Shown here piece after piece: positions 22,775 to 35,096 of a stretch of 64,000 bases of DNA. The first letter of the stretch is position 1; each line of letters starts with the position of its first letter. The notes beneath the pieces are model-generated. The model was not told the DNA's origin, did not search any database, and saw only the letters and a list, made by a program, of their open reading frames with translations. Source of the DNA: Acanthosepion esculentum (lineage: Eukaryota; Mollusca; Cephalopoda; Sepiida; Sepiidae); assembly GCA_964036315.1 (NCBI GenBank), contig CAXIWW010000817.1, forward strand, positions 1,771,501 through 1,835,500, written 5' to 3'. Made by a program: the position numbers and the translations under genes.

Positions 22775-22785
22775 GGTCCATATTT
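22757..22785. other. Inversion centre 1 (B forward to B reverse), 7-nt spacer
   Basis: The left arm aaatatgcacc (22757-22767) faces the right arm ggtccatattt (22775-22785) across the 7-nt spacer agaaaca. The arms pair except for one position. Beyond it the facing monomers are different HOR types (type 1 on the left, type 3 on the right). The inversion therefore joined the arrays out of HOR phase and is not a simple fold-back of the same monomers. Confidence 0.9.
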
Positions 22786-25700
22786 GAGCGTGTAATATAA
22801 GATTTGAGACTACATCCAGCAGCATAGCCTCTGACCCGTTGGCTTCCGGTCCATATTTGAGCGTCTTGTGTAATATGACACACTACGTCCAGCAGCCCTG
22901 TTTCTGATCTCTTGGTATCTTGTGCATATATGAGCGTCTAATGTAAAAAGATATACTACGTCCAGCAGCATGGCCTCTGATCTGTTGGTTTCCGGTTCAT
23001 ATTTGAGCGTCTAATATAAGATTTTAGACTACGCCCAGCAGCATGGCCTCTGACCAGTTGGCTTCCGGTCCATATTTGAGCGTCTTCTGTAAGATGATAC
23101 AGTACGTCCAGCAGACCTGTTTCTGATCTCTTGTTTTCTGGTGCATATTTGAGCGTCTAATGTAAAAAGATAAACTACGTCCAGCAGCTTGGCCTCTGAT
23201 CTGTTGGTTTCCGGTTCATATTTTAGCGTCTAATGTAAAAAGATAAACTACGTCCAGCAGCATGGCCTCTGATCTGTTGGTTTCCGATCCATATTTGAGC
23301 GTCTAATGTAAGATATTAGACTACCTCCAGCAGCATGGCCTCTGACCTGTTGGCTTCCGGTCCATATTTGAGCGTCTTGTGTAAGATGATACACTACGTC
23401 CAGCAGCCCTGATTCTGATCTCTTGGTCTCTGGTGCATATTTGAGCGTCTAATGTAAAAAGATAAACTACGTCCAGCAGCATGGCCTCTGACCTGTTGGT
23501 TTCTGGTGCATATTTGAGCGTCTAATGTTAAAAGATAAAGTACGTCCAGCAGCATAGCCGCTGATCTGTTGGTTTAACCTCCATATTTGAGCGTCTAATG
23601 TAAGATTTTAGACTACGTCCAGCAGCATGGCCTCAGACCTGTTGGCTTCCGGTCCAGATTTGAGCGTCTTGTGTAAGATGATACACTACTTCCAGCAGCT
23701 CTGTTTCTGATCTCTTGGTTTCTGGTGCATATTTGAGCATCTAATGTAAAAAGATAAACTACGTCCAGCAGCATGGCCTCTGATCTGTTGGTTTCCGGTC
23801 CATATTTGAGCGTCTAATGTAAGATTTTAGACTACGTCCAGCAGCATGGCCTCTGAACTGTTGGCTTCCGGACAATATCACAGCGTCTTGTGTAAGATGA
23901 TACACTACGACTAGCAGCCATGATTCTGATCTGTTGGTTTCTGGTGCATATTTGAGCGTCTAATGTAAAAAGATACACTAGGTCCAGCAGCATGGCCTCT
24001 GATCGGTTGGTTTCCGGTCCATATTTGAGCGTCTAATATAAGATTTTAGACTACGTCCAGCAGAATAGCTTCTGACCTGTTGGCTTCCGGTCCATATTTG
24101 AGCGTCTTGTGTAAGATGATACACTACTTCCATCAGCTCTGTTTCTGATCTCTTGGTTTCTGGTGCATATTTGAGCGTCTAATGTAAAAAGATAAACTAC
24201 GTCCAGCAGCATGGCCTCTGATCTGTTGGTTTCCGGTCCATATTTGAGCGTCTAATGTAAGATTTTAGTGTACGTCCAGCAGCCTGGCCTCTGACCTGTT
24301 GGCTTCCGGACCATATCTGAGCGTCTTGTGTAAGATGATACACTACGTCTAGCAGCCCTGTTTCTGATCTCTTGGTTTCTGGTGCATATTTGAGCGTCTA
24401 ATATAAGATTTTAGACTACGTCCAGCAGCATAGCCTCTGACCTGTTGGCTTCCGGTCCATATTTGAGCATCTTGTGTAAGACGATACACTACGTCCAGCA
24501 GCCCTGTTTCTGATCTCTTGGTTTCTGGCGCATATTTGAGCGTCTAATGTAATATTTTAGACTACACCAGCAGCATGGCCTCTGACCTGTTGGCTTCCGA
24601 TCCATATTTGAGCCTCTAATGTAAGATTTTAGACAACGACTAGCAGCATGGACTCTGATCTCTTTGCTTCCGGTCCATATTTGACCCTCTTGTGTAAGAT
24701 GATACACTACGTCCAGCAGCCATGATTCTGATCTGTTGGTTTCTGGTGCCTATATGAGCGTCTACTGTAAAAAGATAAACTACGTCCAGCAGCATGGCCT
24801 CTGATCTGTTGGTTTCCGGACCATATTTGAGCGTCCAATGTGAGATTATAGACTACGTCCAGCCGCATTGCTTCTGACCTGTTGGCTTCAGGTCCATATT
24901 TGAGCGTCTTGTGTGAGATTATACACTACGTCCAGCAGCCCTGTTTCTGATCTCTTGGTTTCTTGTGCATATTTGAGCGTCTAATGTAAAAAGATATACT
25001 ACGTCCAGCAGCATGGCCTCTGATCTGTTGGTTTCCGGTCCATATTTGTGCGTCTAATGTAAGATTTTAAACACGTCCAGCAGCATGGCCTCTGACCAGT
25101 TGGCATCCGGTCCATATTTGAACGTCTTGTGTAAGATGATACACTACGTCCAGCAGCCGTGATTCTTATCTGTTAGCTTCTGGTGGATATTTGAGCCTCT
25201 AATGTAAAAAGATAATCTACGTCCAGCAGCATGGTCTCTGATCTGTTGGTTTCCTGTTCAGATTTGAGGGTCTAATGTAAGATTTTAGACTACGCCCAGC
25301 TGCATGGCCTCTGACCTGTTGGCTTCCGGTCTATTTGAGCGTCTTGTGTAAGATTTTAGACTACGTCCAGCCGTATTGCTTCTGACCAGTTGGCTTCAGG
25401 TCCATATTTGAGCGTCTTGTGTAAGATGATACACTACGTCCAACAGCCCTGTTTCTGATCTCTTGGTATCTTGTGCATATTTGAGCGTCTAATGTAAAGA
25501 TATACTACCTCCAGCAGCATGGCCTCTGATCTGTTGGTTTCAGGTCCATATTTGAACGTCTAATATAAGAATTTAGTCTACGTCGAGCAGCATAGCCTCT
25601 GACCTGTTGGCTTCCGGTCCATATTTGAGCGTCTTGTGTAAGATGATACACTACGTCAAGCAGCCCTGTTTCTGATCTCTTGGTTTCTTGTGCATATTTG

Positions 25701-26543
25701 AGCGTCTAATGTAAAAAGATATACTACATCCAGCAGAATGCCTTCTGATCTGTTGGTTTCCGTTCCATATTTGAGCGTCTAATATAAGATTTTAGACTAC
25801 GTCCAGCAGCATAGCCTCTGACCTGTTGGCTTCCGGTACATATTTGAGCGTCTTGTGTAAGATGATACACTACTTCCAGCAGCTCTGTTTCTGATCTCTT
25901 GGTTTCTGGTGCATATTTGAGCGTCTAATGTAAAAAGATAAACTACGTCCAGCAGCATGGCCTCTGATCTGTTGGTTTCCAGTCCATATTTGAGCGTCTA
26001 ATGTAAGATTTTAGACTACGTCCAGCAGCATGGCCTCTGAACTCTTGGTTTCCGGTCCATATTTGAGCATCTTGTGTAAGATGATACACAACGTCCAGCA
26101 GCCCTGTTTCTGATCTCTTGGTTTCTGGTGCATATTTGAGCGTCTAATGTAAAAAGATAATCTACCGCCAGCAGCAGGCCTCTGATCTGTTGGTTTCCGG
26201 TTCATATTTGAGCGTCTAATGTAACATTTTAGACTACGCCCAGCAGCATGGCCTCTGACCTTTTGGCTTCCAGTCTATATTTGAGCGTCTTCTGTAAGAT
26301 GATACACTACGTCCAGCAGACCTGTTCCTGATCACTTGCTTTCTGGTGCATATTTGAGCGTCCAATGTAGAAAGATAAACTACGTGCAGCAGCATGGCCT
26401 CTGATCTTTTGGTTTCCGGTCCATATTTGAGCGTCTAATATAAGATTTTTGACTACGTCCAGCAGCATAGCCTCTGACCTGTTGGCTTCCGGTACATATT
26501 TGAGCGTCTTGTGTAAGATGATACACTACTTCCAGCAGCTCTG

Positions 26544-29160
26544 TTTCTGATCTCTTGGTTTCTGGTGCATATTTGAGCGTCTAATGTAAAAAGATATACT
26601 ACATCCAGCAGCATGGCCTCTGATCTGTTGGTTTCCGGTCCATATTTGAGCGTCTAATATAAGATTTTAGACTACGTCCAGCAGCATAGCCTCTGACCTG
26701 TTGGCTTCCGGTCCATATTTGAGCGTCTTGTGTATGATGATACACTACGTCCAGCAGCCCTGTTTCTGATCTCTTGATTTCTGGTGCATATTTGACCGTC
26801 TAATGTAAAAAGATAAACTACGTCCAGCAGCATGGCCTCTGATCTGTTGGTTTCCGGTCCATATTTGAGCGTCTAATGTAAGATTTTAGAATACGTCCAG
26901 CAGCATGGCCTCTGACCTGTTGGCTTCCGGTCCATATTTGAGCGTCTTGTGTAAGATGATACACTACGTCCAGCAGCCCTGTTTCTGATCTCTTGGTTTC
27001 TGGTTCATATTTGACCGTCTAATGTAAGAGATAAACTACGACCAGCAGCATCTGTTGGTTTCCGGTCCATATTTGAGCCTCTAATGTAAGATTTTAGACT
27101 ACGACCAGCAGCATGGACTCTGACCTCTTGGCTTCCGGTCCATATTTGAGCGTCTAGTGTAAGAAGATACACTACGTCCAGCAGATATGATTCTAATCTG
27201 TTGGTTTCAGGTGCATATTTGAGCATCTAATGTAAAAAGATAATCTACGTCCAGCAGCATGGCCTCTGATCTGTTGTTTTCCGGACCATATTTGAGCGTC
27301 CAATGTAAGATTTTAGACTACGTCCAGTCGCATTGCCTCTGACCTGTTGGCTTCAGGTCCATATTTGAGCGTCTTGTGTAAGATGATACACTACGTTCAG
27401 CAGCCCTGTTTCTGATCTCTTGGTATCTTGGGCATATTTGAGCGTCTAATGTAAAAAGATATACTACGTCCAGCAGCATGGCTTCTGAGCTGTTGGTTTC
27501 TGGTGCATATTTGAGAAACTAATATAAGATTTTAGACTACGTCCAGCAGCATAGCCTCTGACCTGTTGGCTTCCGGTCCATATTTGAGCGTCTTGTGTAA
27601 GATGATACACTACGTCCAGCAGCCTTGTTTCTGATCTCTTGGTTTCTGGTGCATATTTGAGCGTCTAATGTAAAAAGATAAACTACGTCCAGCAGCATGT
27701 CCTCTGATCTGTTGGTTTCCTGTCCATATTTGAGCGTCTAATGTAAGATTTTAGAATACGTCCAGCAGCATGGCCTCTGACCTGTTGGCTTCCGGACCAT
27801 ATCTGAGCGTCTTGTGTAAGATGATACACTACGTCTAGCAGCCATGATTCTGAACTGTTGGTTTCTGTTGCATATTTGAGCGTCTAATGTAAAAAGATAA
27901 ACTAAGACCAGCAGCATGGCCTCTGATTTGTTGGCTTCTGGTCCATATTTGAGCGTCTTGTGTAAGATGATACACTACGTCCAGCAGCCCTGTTTCTGAC
28001 CTCTTGGTTCCTGGTGCATATTTGAGCGTCAAATGTAAAAAGATAAACTACGCCCAGCAGCATGGCCTCTGATCTGTTGGTTTCCGGTCCATATTTCAGC
28101 GTCTAATGTAAGATTTTAGACTACGTCCAGCAGCATTACCTCTGACCTGTTGGCTTCCGGACCATATCTGAGCGTATTGTGTAAGATGATACACTACGTC
28201 TAGCAGCCATGATTCTGGTCTGTTTGTTTCTGTTGCATATTTGAGAGTCTAATGTAAAAAGATATATTACGTCCAGCAGCATGGCTTCTGATCTGTTGGT
28301 TTCCGGTCCATATTTGAACGTCTAATGTAAGATTTTAGACTACGACCAGCAGCATGGCCTCTGAACTCTTGGTTTCCGGTCCGTATTTGAGCGTCTTGTG
28401 TATATGATACACAATGTCCAGCAGCCCAGTTTCTGATCTCTTGGTTTATGGTGCATATTTGAGCGTCTAATGTAAAAAGATAAACTACGACCAGCAGCAT
28501 GGCCTCTGATCTGTTGGTTTCCGGTTCATATTTGAGCGTCTACTGTATGATTTTAGACTACGTCCAGCAGAATGGCCTCTGACCTCTTGGCTTCCGGTCC
28601 ATATTTGAGCGTCTTGTGTAAGATGATACACTACGTCCAGCAGCCATGATTCTGATCTGTTGGTTTCTGGTGCATATTTGAGCGTCTAATATAAAAAGAT
28701 AAACTACGTCCAGCAGCATGGCCTCTGATCTGTTGGATTCCGGTCCATATTTGAGCGTCTAATGTAAGATTTTAAACTACGCCCAGCAGCATGGCCTCTG
28801 ACCTCTTGGCTTCCGGTCAATATTTGACCGTCTTGTGTAAGATGATACACTACGTCCAGCAGCCATGATACTGATCTCTTCTTTCTGATGCATATTTGAG
28901 CGTCTAATGTAAAAAGATAAACTACGTCCATCAGCATGGCCTCTGATCTGTTGGATTCCGGTCCATATTTGAGCGTCCAATATAAGATTTTGGACTACGT
29001 CCAGCAGAATAGCATGTGACCTGTTGGCTTCCGGTCCATATTTGAGCATCTTGTGTAAGATGATACACTACGTCCAGCAGCCCTGTTTCTGATCTCTTGG
29101 ATTCTGGTGCATATTTGAGCGTTTAACGTAAAAAGATAAACTACGTCCAGCAGCATGGCC
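26544..29160 (-). repeat. Segmental duplicate B-i, copy 1 (partner 29378-31775)
   Basis: Collinear with 29378-31775 at offset 2834 bp up to about 28640. Shared rare events include a small deletion leaving agcagcatctgttgg near 27046 (29880 in the partner), a tctagtgtaagaagatac variant, a cttgggcatatttg variant and a gtgtatatgatacacaa variant. This copy contains one extra 219-bp HOR at about 28641-28860; after it the offset is 2615 bp. Confidence 0.87.
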
Positions 29161-29377
29161 TCTGATCTGTTGGATTCCGGTCCATATTTGGGCGTCTAAT
29201 GAAAGATATTAGACTATGTCCAGCAGCATGGCCTCTGAGCTGTTGGTTTCCGGTCCATATTTGAGCGTCTAATATAAGATTTTAGACTACGTCCAGCAGC
29301 ATAGCCTCTGACATGTTGGCTTCCCGTCCATATTTGAGCGTCTTGTGTAACATGATACACTAGGTCCAGCAGCCCTG

Positions 29378-31775
29378 TTTCTGATCTCTTGGTTTCTGGT
29401 GCATATTTGAGCGTCTAATGTAAAAAGATATACTACATCCAGCAGCATGGCCTCTGATCTGTTGGTTTCCGGTCCATATTTGAGCGTCTAATATAAGATT
29501 TTAGACTACGTCCAGCAGCATAGCCTCTGACCTGTTGGCTTCCGGTCCATATTTGAGCGTCTTGTGTATGATGATACACTACGTCCAGCAGCCCTTTTTC
29601 TGATCTCTTGATTTCTGGTGCATATTTGACCGTCTAATGTAAAAAGATAAACTACGTCCAGCAGCATGGCCTCTGATCTGTTGGTTTCCGGTCCATATTT
29701 GAGCGTCTAATGTAAGATTTTAGAATACGTCCAGCAGCATGGCCTCTGACCTGTTGGCTTCCAGTCCATATTTGAGCGTCTTGTGTAAGATGATACACTA
29801 CGTCCAGCAGCCCTGTTTCTGATCTCTTGGTTTCTGGTTCATATTTGACCGTCTAATGTAAGAGATAAACTACGACCAGCAGCATCTGTTGGTTTCCGGT
29901 CCATATTTGAGCCTCTAATGTAAGATTTTAGACTAAGACCAGCAGCATGGACTCTGACCTCTTGGCTTCCGGTCCATATTTGAGCGTCTAGTGTAAGAAG
30001 ATACACTACGTCCAGCAGATATGATTCTAATCTGTTGGTTTCAGGTGCATATTTGAGCATCTAATGTAAAAAGATAATCTACGTCCAGCAGCATGGCCTC
30101 TGATCTGTTGTTTTCCGGACCATATTTGAGCGTCCAATGTAAGATTTTAGACTACGTCCAGCCGCATTGCCTCTGACCTGTTGGCTTCAGGTCCATATTT
30201 GAGCGTCTTGTGTAAGATGATACACTACGTTCAGCAGCCCTGTTTCTGATCTCTTGGTATCTTGGGCATATTTGAGCGTCTAATGTAAAAATATATACTA
30301 CGTCCAGCAGCATGGCTTCTGAGCTGTTGGTTTCTGGTGCATATTTGAGAATCTAATATAAGATTTTAGACTACGTCCAGCAGCATAGCCTCTGACCTGT
30401 TGGCTTCCGGTCCATATTTGAGCGTCTTGTGTAAGATGATACACTACGTCCAGCAGCCTTGTTTCTGATCTCTTGGTTTCTGGTGCATATTTGAGCGTCT
30501 AATGTAAAAAGATAAACTACGTCCAGCAGCATGTCCTCTGATCTGTTGGTTTCCTGTCCATATTTGAGCGTCTAATGTAAGATTTTAGAATACGTCCAGC
30601 AGCATGGCCTCTGACCTGTTGGCTTCCGGACCATATATGAGCGTCTTGTGTAAGATGATACACTACGTTTAGCAGCCATGATTCTGAACTGTTTGTTTCT
30701 GTTGCATATTTGAGCGTCTAATGTAAAAAGATAAACTACGACCAGCAGCATGGCCTCTGATTTGTTGGCTTCTGGTCCATATTTGAGCGTCTTGTGTAAG
30801 ATGATACACTACGTCCAGCAGCCCTGTTTCTGACCTCTTGGTTTCTGGTGCATATTTGAGCGTCAAATGTAAAAAGATAAACTACGTCCAGCAGCATGGC
30901 CTCTGATCTGTTGGTTTCCGGTCCATATTTGAGCGTCTAATGTAAGATTTTAGACTACGTCCAGCAGCATTGCCTCTGACCTGTTGGCTTCCGGACCATA
31001 TCTGAGCGTATTGTGTAAGATGATACACTACGTCTAGCAGCCATGATTCTGGTCTCTTTGTTTCTGTTGCATATTTGAGAGTCTAATGTAAAAAGATATA
31101 CTACGTCCAGCAGCATGGCTTCTGATCTGTTGGTTTCCGGTCCATATTTGAACGTCTAATGTAAGATTTTAGACTACGTCCAGCAGCATGGCCTCTGAAC
31201 TCTTGGTTTCCGGTCCGTATTTGAGCGTCTTGTGTATATGATACACAATGTCCAGCAGCCCTTTTTCTGATCTCTTGGTTTATGGTGCATATTTGAGCGT
31301 CTAATGTAAAAAGATAAACTACGACCAGCAGCATGGCCTCTGATCTGTTGGTTTCCGGTTCATATTTGAGCGTCTACTGTATGATTTTAGACTACGTCCA
31401 GCAGAATGGCCTCTGACCTCTTGGCTTCCGGTTCATATTTGAGCGTCTTGTGTAAGATGATACACTACGTCCAGCAGCCATGATACTGATCTCTTCTTTC
31501 TGATGCATATTTGAGCGTCTAATGTAAAAAGATAAATTACGTCCAGCAGCATGGCCTCTGATCTGTTGGATTCCGGTCCATATTTGAGCGTCCAATATAA
31601 GATTTTAGACTACGTCCAGCAGAATAGCATGTGACCTGTTAGCTTCCGGTCCATATTTGAGCATCTTGTGTAAGATGATACACTACGTCCAGCAGCCCTG
31701 TTTCTGATCTCTTGGATTCTGGTGCATATTTGAGCGTCTAATGTAAAAAGATAAACTACGTCCTGCAGCATGGCC
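29378..31775 (-). repeat. Segmental duplicate B-i, copy 2 (partner 26544-29160)
   Basis: Second copy, essentially in tandem with the first, and missing exactly one 219-bp HOR relative to it. Only scattered substitutions separate the copies. The duplicated length is close to 13 HORs minus the shared small deletions. This is the expected product of unequal exchange in HOR register. Confidence 0.87.
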
Positions 31776-33427
31776 TCTGTCCTGTTGGTTTTCGATCCAT
31801 ATATGAGCGGCTAATGTACGATTTTAGAATACGTCCAGCAGCATGTCCTCTGACCTGTTGGCTTCCGGTCCATATTTGAGCGTCTTGTGTGAGGTGATAC
31901 ACTACGTCCAGCAGACCTGTTTCTGATCTCTTGGTTTCTGGTGCATATTTGAGCGTCTAATGTTAAAAGATAAAGTACGTCCAGCAGCATGGCCTCTGAT
32001 CTGTTGGTTTCCCGTCCATATCTGAGCGTCTGATGTAAGATTTTAGACTACGTCCAGCAGCATGGCCTTTGTTCTGTTGGTTTCCGGTCCATATTTGAGC
32101 CTCCAATGTAAGATCTTAGACTACGTCCAGCAGCATGGCCTCTGACCTATAGGGTTCCGGTTGATATTTGAGTGTCTTGTGTAAGATGATACACTACGTC
32201 CAGCAGCCATGATTCTGATCTGTTGGTTTCTGGTGCATATTTGAGCGTCTAATGGAAAAAGATAAACTACGTCCAGCAGCATGGCCTCTGACCTGTTGGT
32301 TTTCGATCCATATTTGAGCGGCTAATGTAAGATTTTAGACTACAACCAGCAGCATAGCCTCTGACCTGTTGGCTTCCGGTCCATATTTGAGCGTCTTGTG
32401 TAAGATGATACACTACGTCCAGCAGCCCTGTTTCTGATCTGTTGGTTTCTGTTGCATACTTGAGCGTCTAATGTAAAAAGATAAACTACGTCCAGCAGCA
32501 TATCCTCTGATCTGTTGGTTTCCGGTCAACATTTAAGCGTCTAATGTAAGATGTTAGACTACGTCCAGTAGCATGGCCTCTGACCTGTTGGCTTACGGTT
32601 CATATTTGAGCGTCTTGTGTAAGATGATACACTACGTCCAGTAGCCCTGTTTGTGATTTCTTGGTTTATGGTGCATATTTGAGCGTCTAATGTAAAAAGA
32701 TAACCTACGTCCAGCAGCATGGCGTCTGATCTATTGGTTTCTGGTCCATATTTGAGTGTCTAATGTAAGATTTTAGATTACGTACAGCAGCATGGCCACT
32801 GACATGTTGGCTTCCGGTCCATATTTGAGCGTCTTGTTTAAGATGATACACTACGTCCAGCAGCCCTGTTTCTGATATCTTGGTTTCTGGTGCATATTTA
32901 GCGTCTAATGTAAAAAGATAAACTACGTCCAGCAGCATGGCCTCTGATCTGTTGGTTTCCGGTCAATATTTGAGCGTCTAATGTAATATATTTGACTACG
33001 ACCAGCAGCATGGCCTCTGACCAGTTGGCTTTCGTTCGATATTTGAGCGTTTGTGTAAAATGATACACCACGTCCAGCAGCCATGATTCTGGTCTCTTGG
33101 TTTCTCGTGCATATTTGAGCGTCTAATGTAAAAAGATCAACTACGCCCAGCAGCATGGCCTTTGTCCTGTTGGTTTCCGGTCCATATTTGAGCCTCCAAT
33201 GTAAGATCTTAGACTACGTCCAGCAGCATGGCCTCTGACCTGTTAGCTTCCGGTCCATATTTGAGCGTCTTGTGTGAGATGATACACTACGTCCAGCAGC
33301 CATGATTCTGATCTGTTGGTTTCTGGTGCATATTTGAGCGTCTAATGTAAAAAGATGAACTACGGCCAGCAGCATGGCCTCTGATCTGTTGGTTTCCCGT
33401 CCATATTTGAGCGTCTAATGTAAGATG

Positions 33428-33533
33428 TTAGACTACGTCCAGCAGCATGGCCTCTGATCTGTTGGTGTCCAATTGTCGGGAATTTCTTACCTTATCCATA
33501 AGTTCAAACGTTTTTCGACACCTTGAATAGAGT
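33428..33533 (-). other. C/B boundary, copy 2 (inverted): 106 bp identical to 21318-21423
   Basis: This is the inverted partner of the boundary at 21318-21423, with 106 identical bases across the B-to-C junction. It fixes the mirror symmetry of the left half of the window about the inversion centre near 22771. The B arms are of very unequal length (1.4 kb versus 10.7 kb), so the arms have changed size since the inversion. Confidence 0.95.
33462..33518 (-). repeat. Satellite C truncated unit (57 bp) at the inverted C/B boundary
   Basis: This is the reverse complement of 21333-21389, identical over all 57 bp, including the private acgtttgaactta variant. It separates the reverse B array from the four full reverse C units. 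Confidence 0.95.
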
Positions 33534-33913
33534 CGAGGCGTAATTCAACGGTATGGGGACCTGTGTTAGCTCATTTTCGGAAATTGTCATGCGGCCCTAA
33601 ACTGGGAAATCAGTCATATCCACTTGTTCATAACTTTTTTCCAGTAAAATAAAATATTTTCAAAATGAATATCAAATGGTGTGCAATTATTTGATTGGTC
33701 TATGTATGCAGGGATTTTTTATTTGGTCAGATAGTAAAAAGGACAGCTTTCACCAGGTGCGCGGTATGTCGTCTGACAATTTACAGTTTCCGAATTCCAG
33801 TGTGAACAATAAGACTGCATTTCTAATTTTTCCTTTTTAAAGAATCCACAAAATATTGTTTTCCAATTGTCGGGAATTTTTTGCCTTATCCATGATTACA
33901 CAAGTTTTTTCGA
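33519..33913 (-). repeat. Satellite C reverse unit 1 (395 bp), next to satellite B
   Basis: Full C unit in reverse orientation. It carries the variants ttggtcagatag and caccaggtgcgcgg. Both recur in the C fragment at 41117-41514, which also adjoins satellite B. These fragments are therefore positional relatives, which links the third C/B boundary to the first two. Confidence 0.93.
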
Positions 33914-34307
33914 CACATTGAATAGAGTCGAGGCGAAATTCAACGTTATGTGGAATTGTGTTAGCTCATTTGCGGAAATTCTCATGCGGCCCTAAACTGG
34001 GAAATCAGTCATATTTCACTTGTTTATAACTTTTATCAAGTAAAAGAAATATTTTCAAAATGGGTATCACATTGTGTGCAATTATTTGGTTGGTATATGT
34101 TTACAGGGATTTTTCATTTGGTCAGATTTTAAAAAGTACAGCTTTCACCATGTGCGCGGTAGGTCGTCTGACAATTTACAGCGTACGAATTCCAGTCTGA
34201 AAACTAAGACTGCATTTCTAATTTTTCATTTTATCAAATCCACAAAATATTGCTGTCAAATTGTCGTGAATTTCTTGACTTATCCATAATTACAAAAGTT
34301 TTTTCGA
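33914..34307 (-). repeat. Satellite C reverse unit 2 (394 bp)
   Basis: Full unit with several private changes, including ttggttggtatatg and gtaggtcgtctgac. On the + strand an open frame of about 70 codons begins with GTG and ends in the next unit boundary. It has no recognisable domain and I regard it as non-coding. Confidence 0.93.
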
Positions 34308-34701
34308 CACTTTGTATAGATTCGAGGCCAAATTCAACGGTATGGGGACTTGTGTCATCTCATTTGCGCAAATTTTCATGCGTCACTAAACTGGGAAATC
34401 AGTCATATTTCACTTATTTATAAACTTTTTCCAGTAAAAGAATTATTTTCAAAATGGGTATCAAATTGTGTGCAATTATTTCATTTGTCTATGTATACAG
34501 GGATTTTTCATTTACTCAGATAGCAAAAAGTACAGCTTTCAGCATGTGCGCGGTAAGTCGTCAGACAATTTACAGCGTCCGAATTCCAGTGTGCACAATA
34601 AGACTGCATTTCTAATTTTTCCATTTTATCGAATCCACAAAATATTGGTGTCCAATTGTCGGGAATTTCTTACCTTATCCATAATTACAAAAGTTTTTCG
34701 A
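34308..34701 (-). repeat. Satellite C reverse unit 3 (394 bp)
   Basis: Full unit. Landmarks in + strand order are ttgtgtgcaattatttcatt, cagggatttttcattt, gtccgaattccagtgtgc and aatattggtgtccaattg. It differs from its neighbours by scattered substitutions of a few percent. No counterpart of this unit exists in the forward C block, which has two fewer full units. Confidence 0.93.
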
Positions 34702-35096
34702 CACGTTGAATAGAGTCGAGGCGAAATTCTACGGTTTGGGGACTTGTGTTAGCTTATATGGGGAAATTGTCATGCGGCCCTAAACTGGGAAATCAGTCAT
34801 AATTCACTTGTTTATAACTTTTCTCCAGTAAAAGAAATATTTTCAAAATGGGTATAAAATTGTGTACAATTATTTGATTTGTCTATGTTTACAGGGATTT
34901 TTCATTTGCTCAGATAGTAAAAAGGACAGCTTTCACCATGTGCGCCGTATGTCGTCTGACAATTTACAGCGTCCGAATTCCAGTGTGCACAATAAGACTG
35001 CATTTCTAATTTTTCCTTTCTATCGAATCCACAAAATATTGGTGTCCAATTGTCGGAAATTTCTTGCCTTATCCATAATTACAAAAGTTTTTTCGA
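34702..35096 (-). repeat. Satellite C reverse unit 4 (395 bp), next to satellite A
   Basis: Full unit that abuts satellite A. It shares private variants with 20546-20940: cctttctatcgaatcc, gggtataaaattgtgtac and gcgccgtatgtcg. It is the inverted positional counterpart of that unit. Together with the identical C/B boundary, this shows that the whole C block was duplicated in inverted orientation and later changed in unit number (four full units here, two there). Confidence 0.93.

Larger units (their letters stand above)
22775..33461 (-). repeat. Satellite B array, reverse orientation (about 146 monomers)
   Basis: Reverse-complement B monomers fill 10.7 kb. On the + strand they read tacgtccagcagcatggcc, ctgatctgttggtttccgg and catatttgagcgtctaatgt. 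The three-type 219-bp HOR is well preserved, with local breaks at hybrid monomers (for example near 24376-24418, 27500-27540 and 30334-30374). No gene is present. Open frames of 65-90 codons merely trace the HOR, since 219 is a multiple of three. Confidence 0.97.

Noticed and set aside
22757..22785. Inversion centre as a chimeric fold-back read artefact
   Set aside because: A fold-back read would give near-identical, in-phase arms. Here the arms are diverged and out of HOR phase. Raw reads are still needed to be certain.
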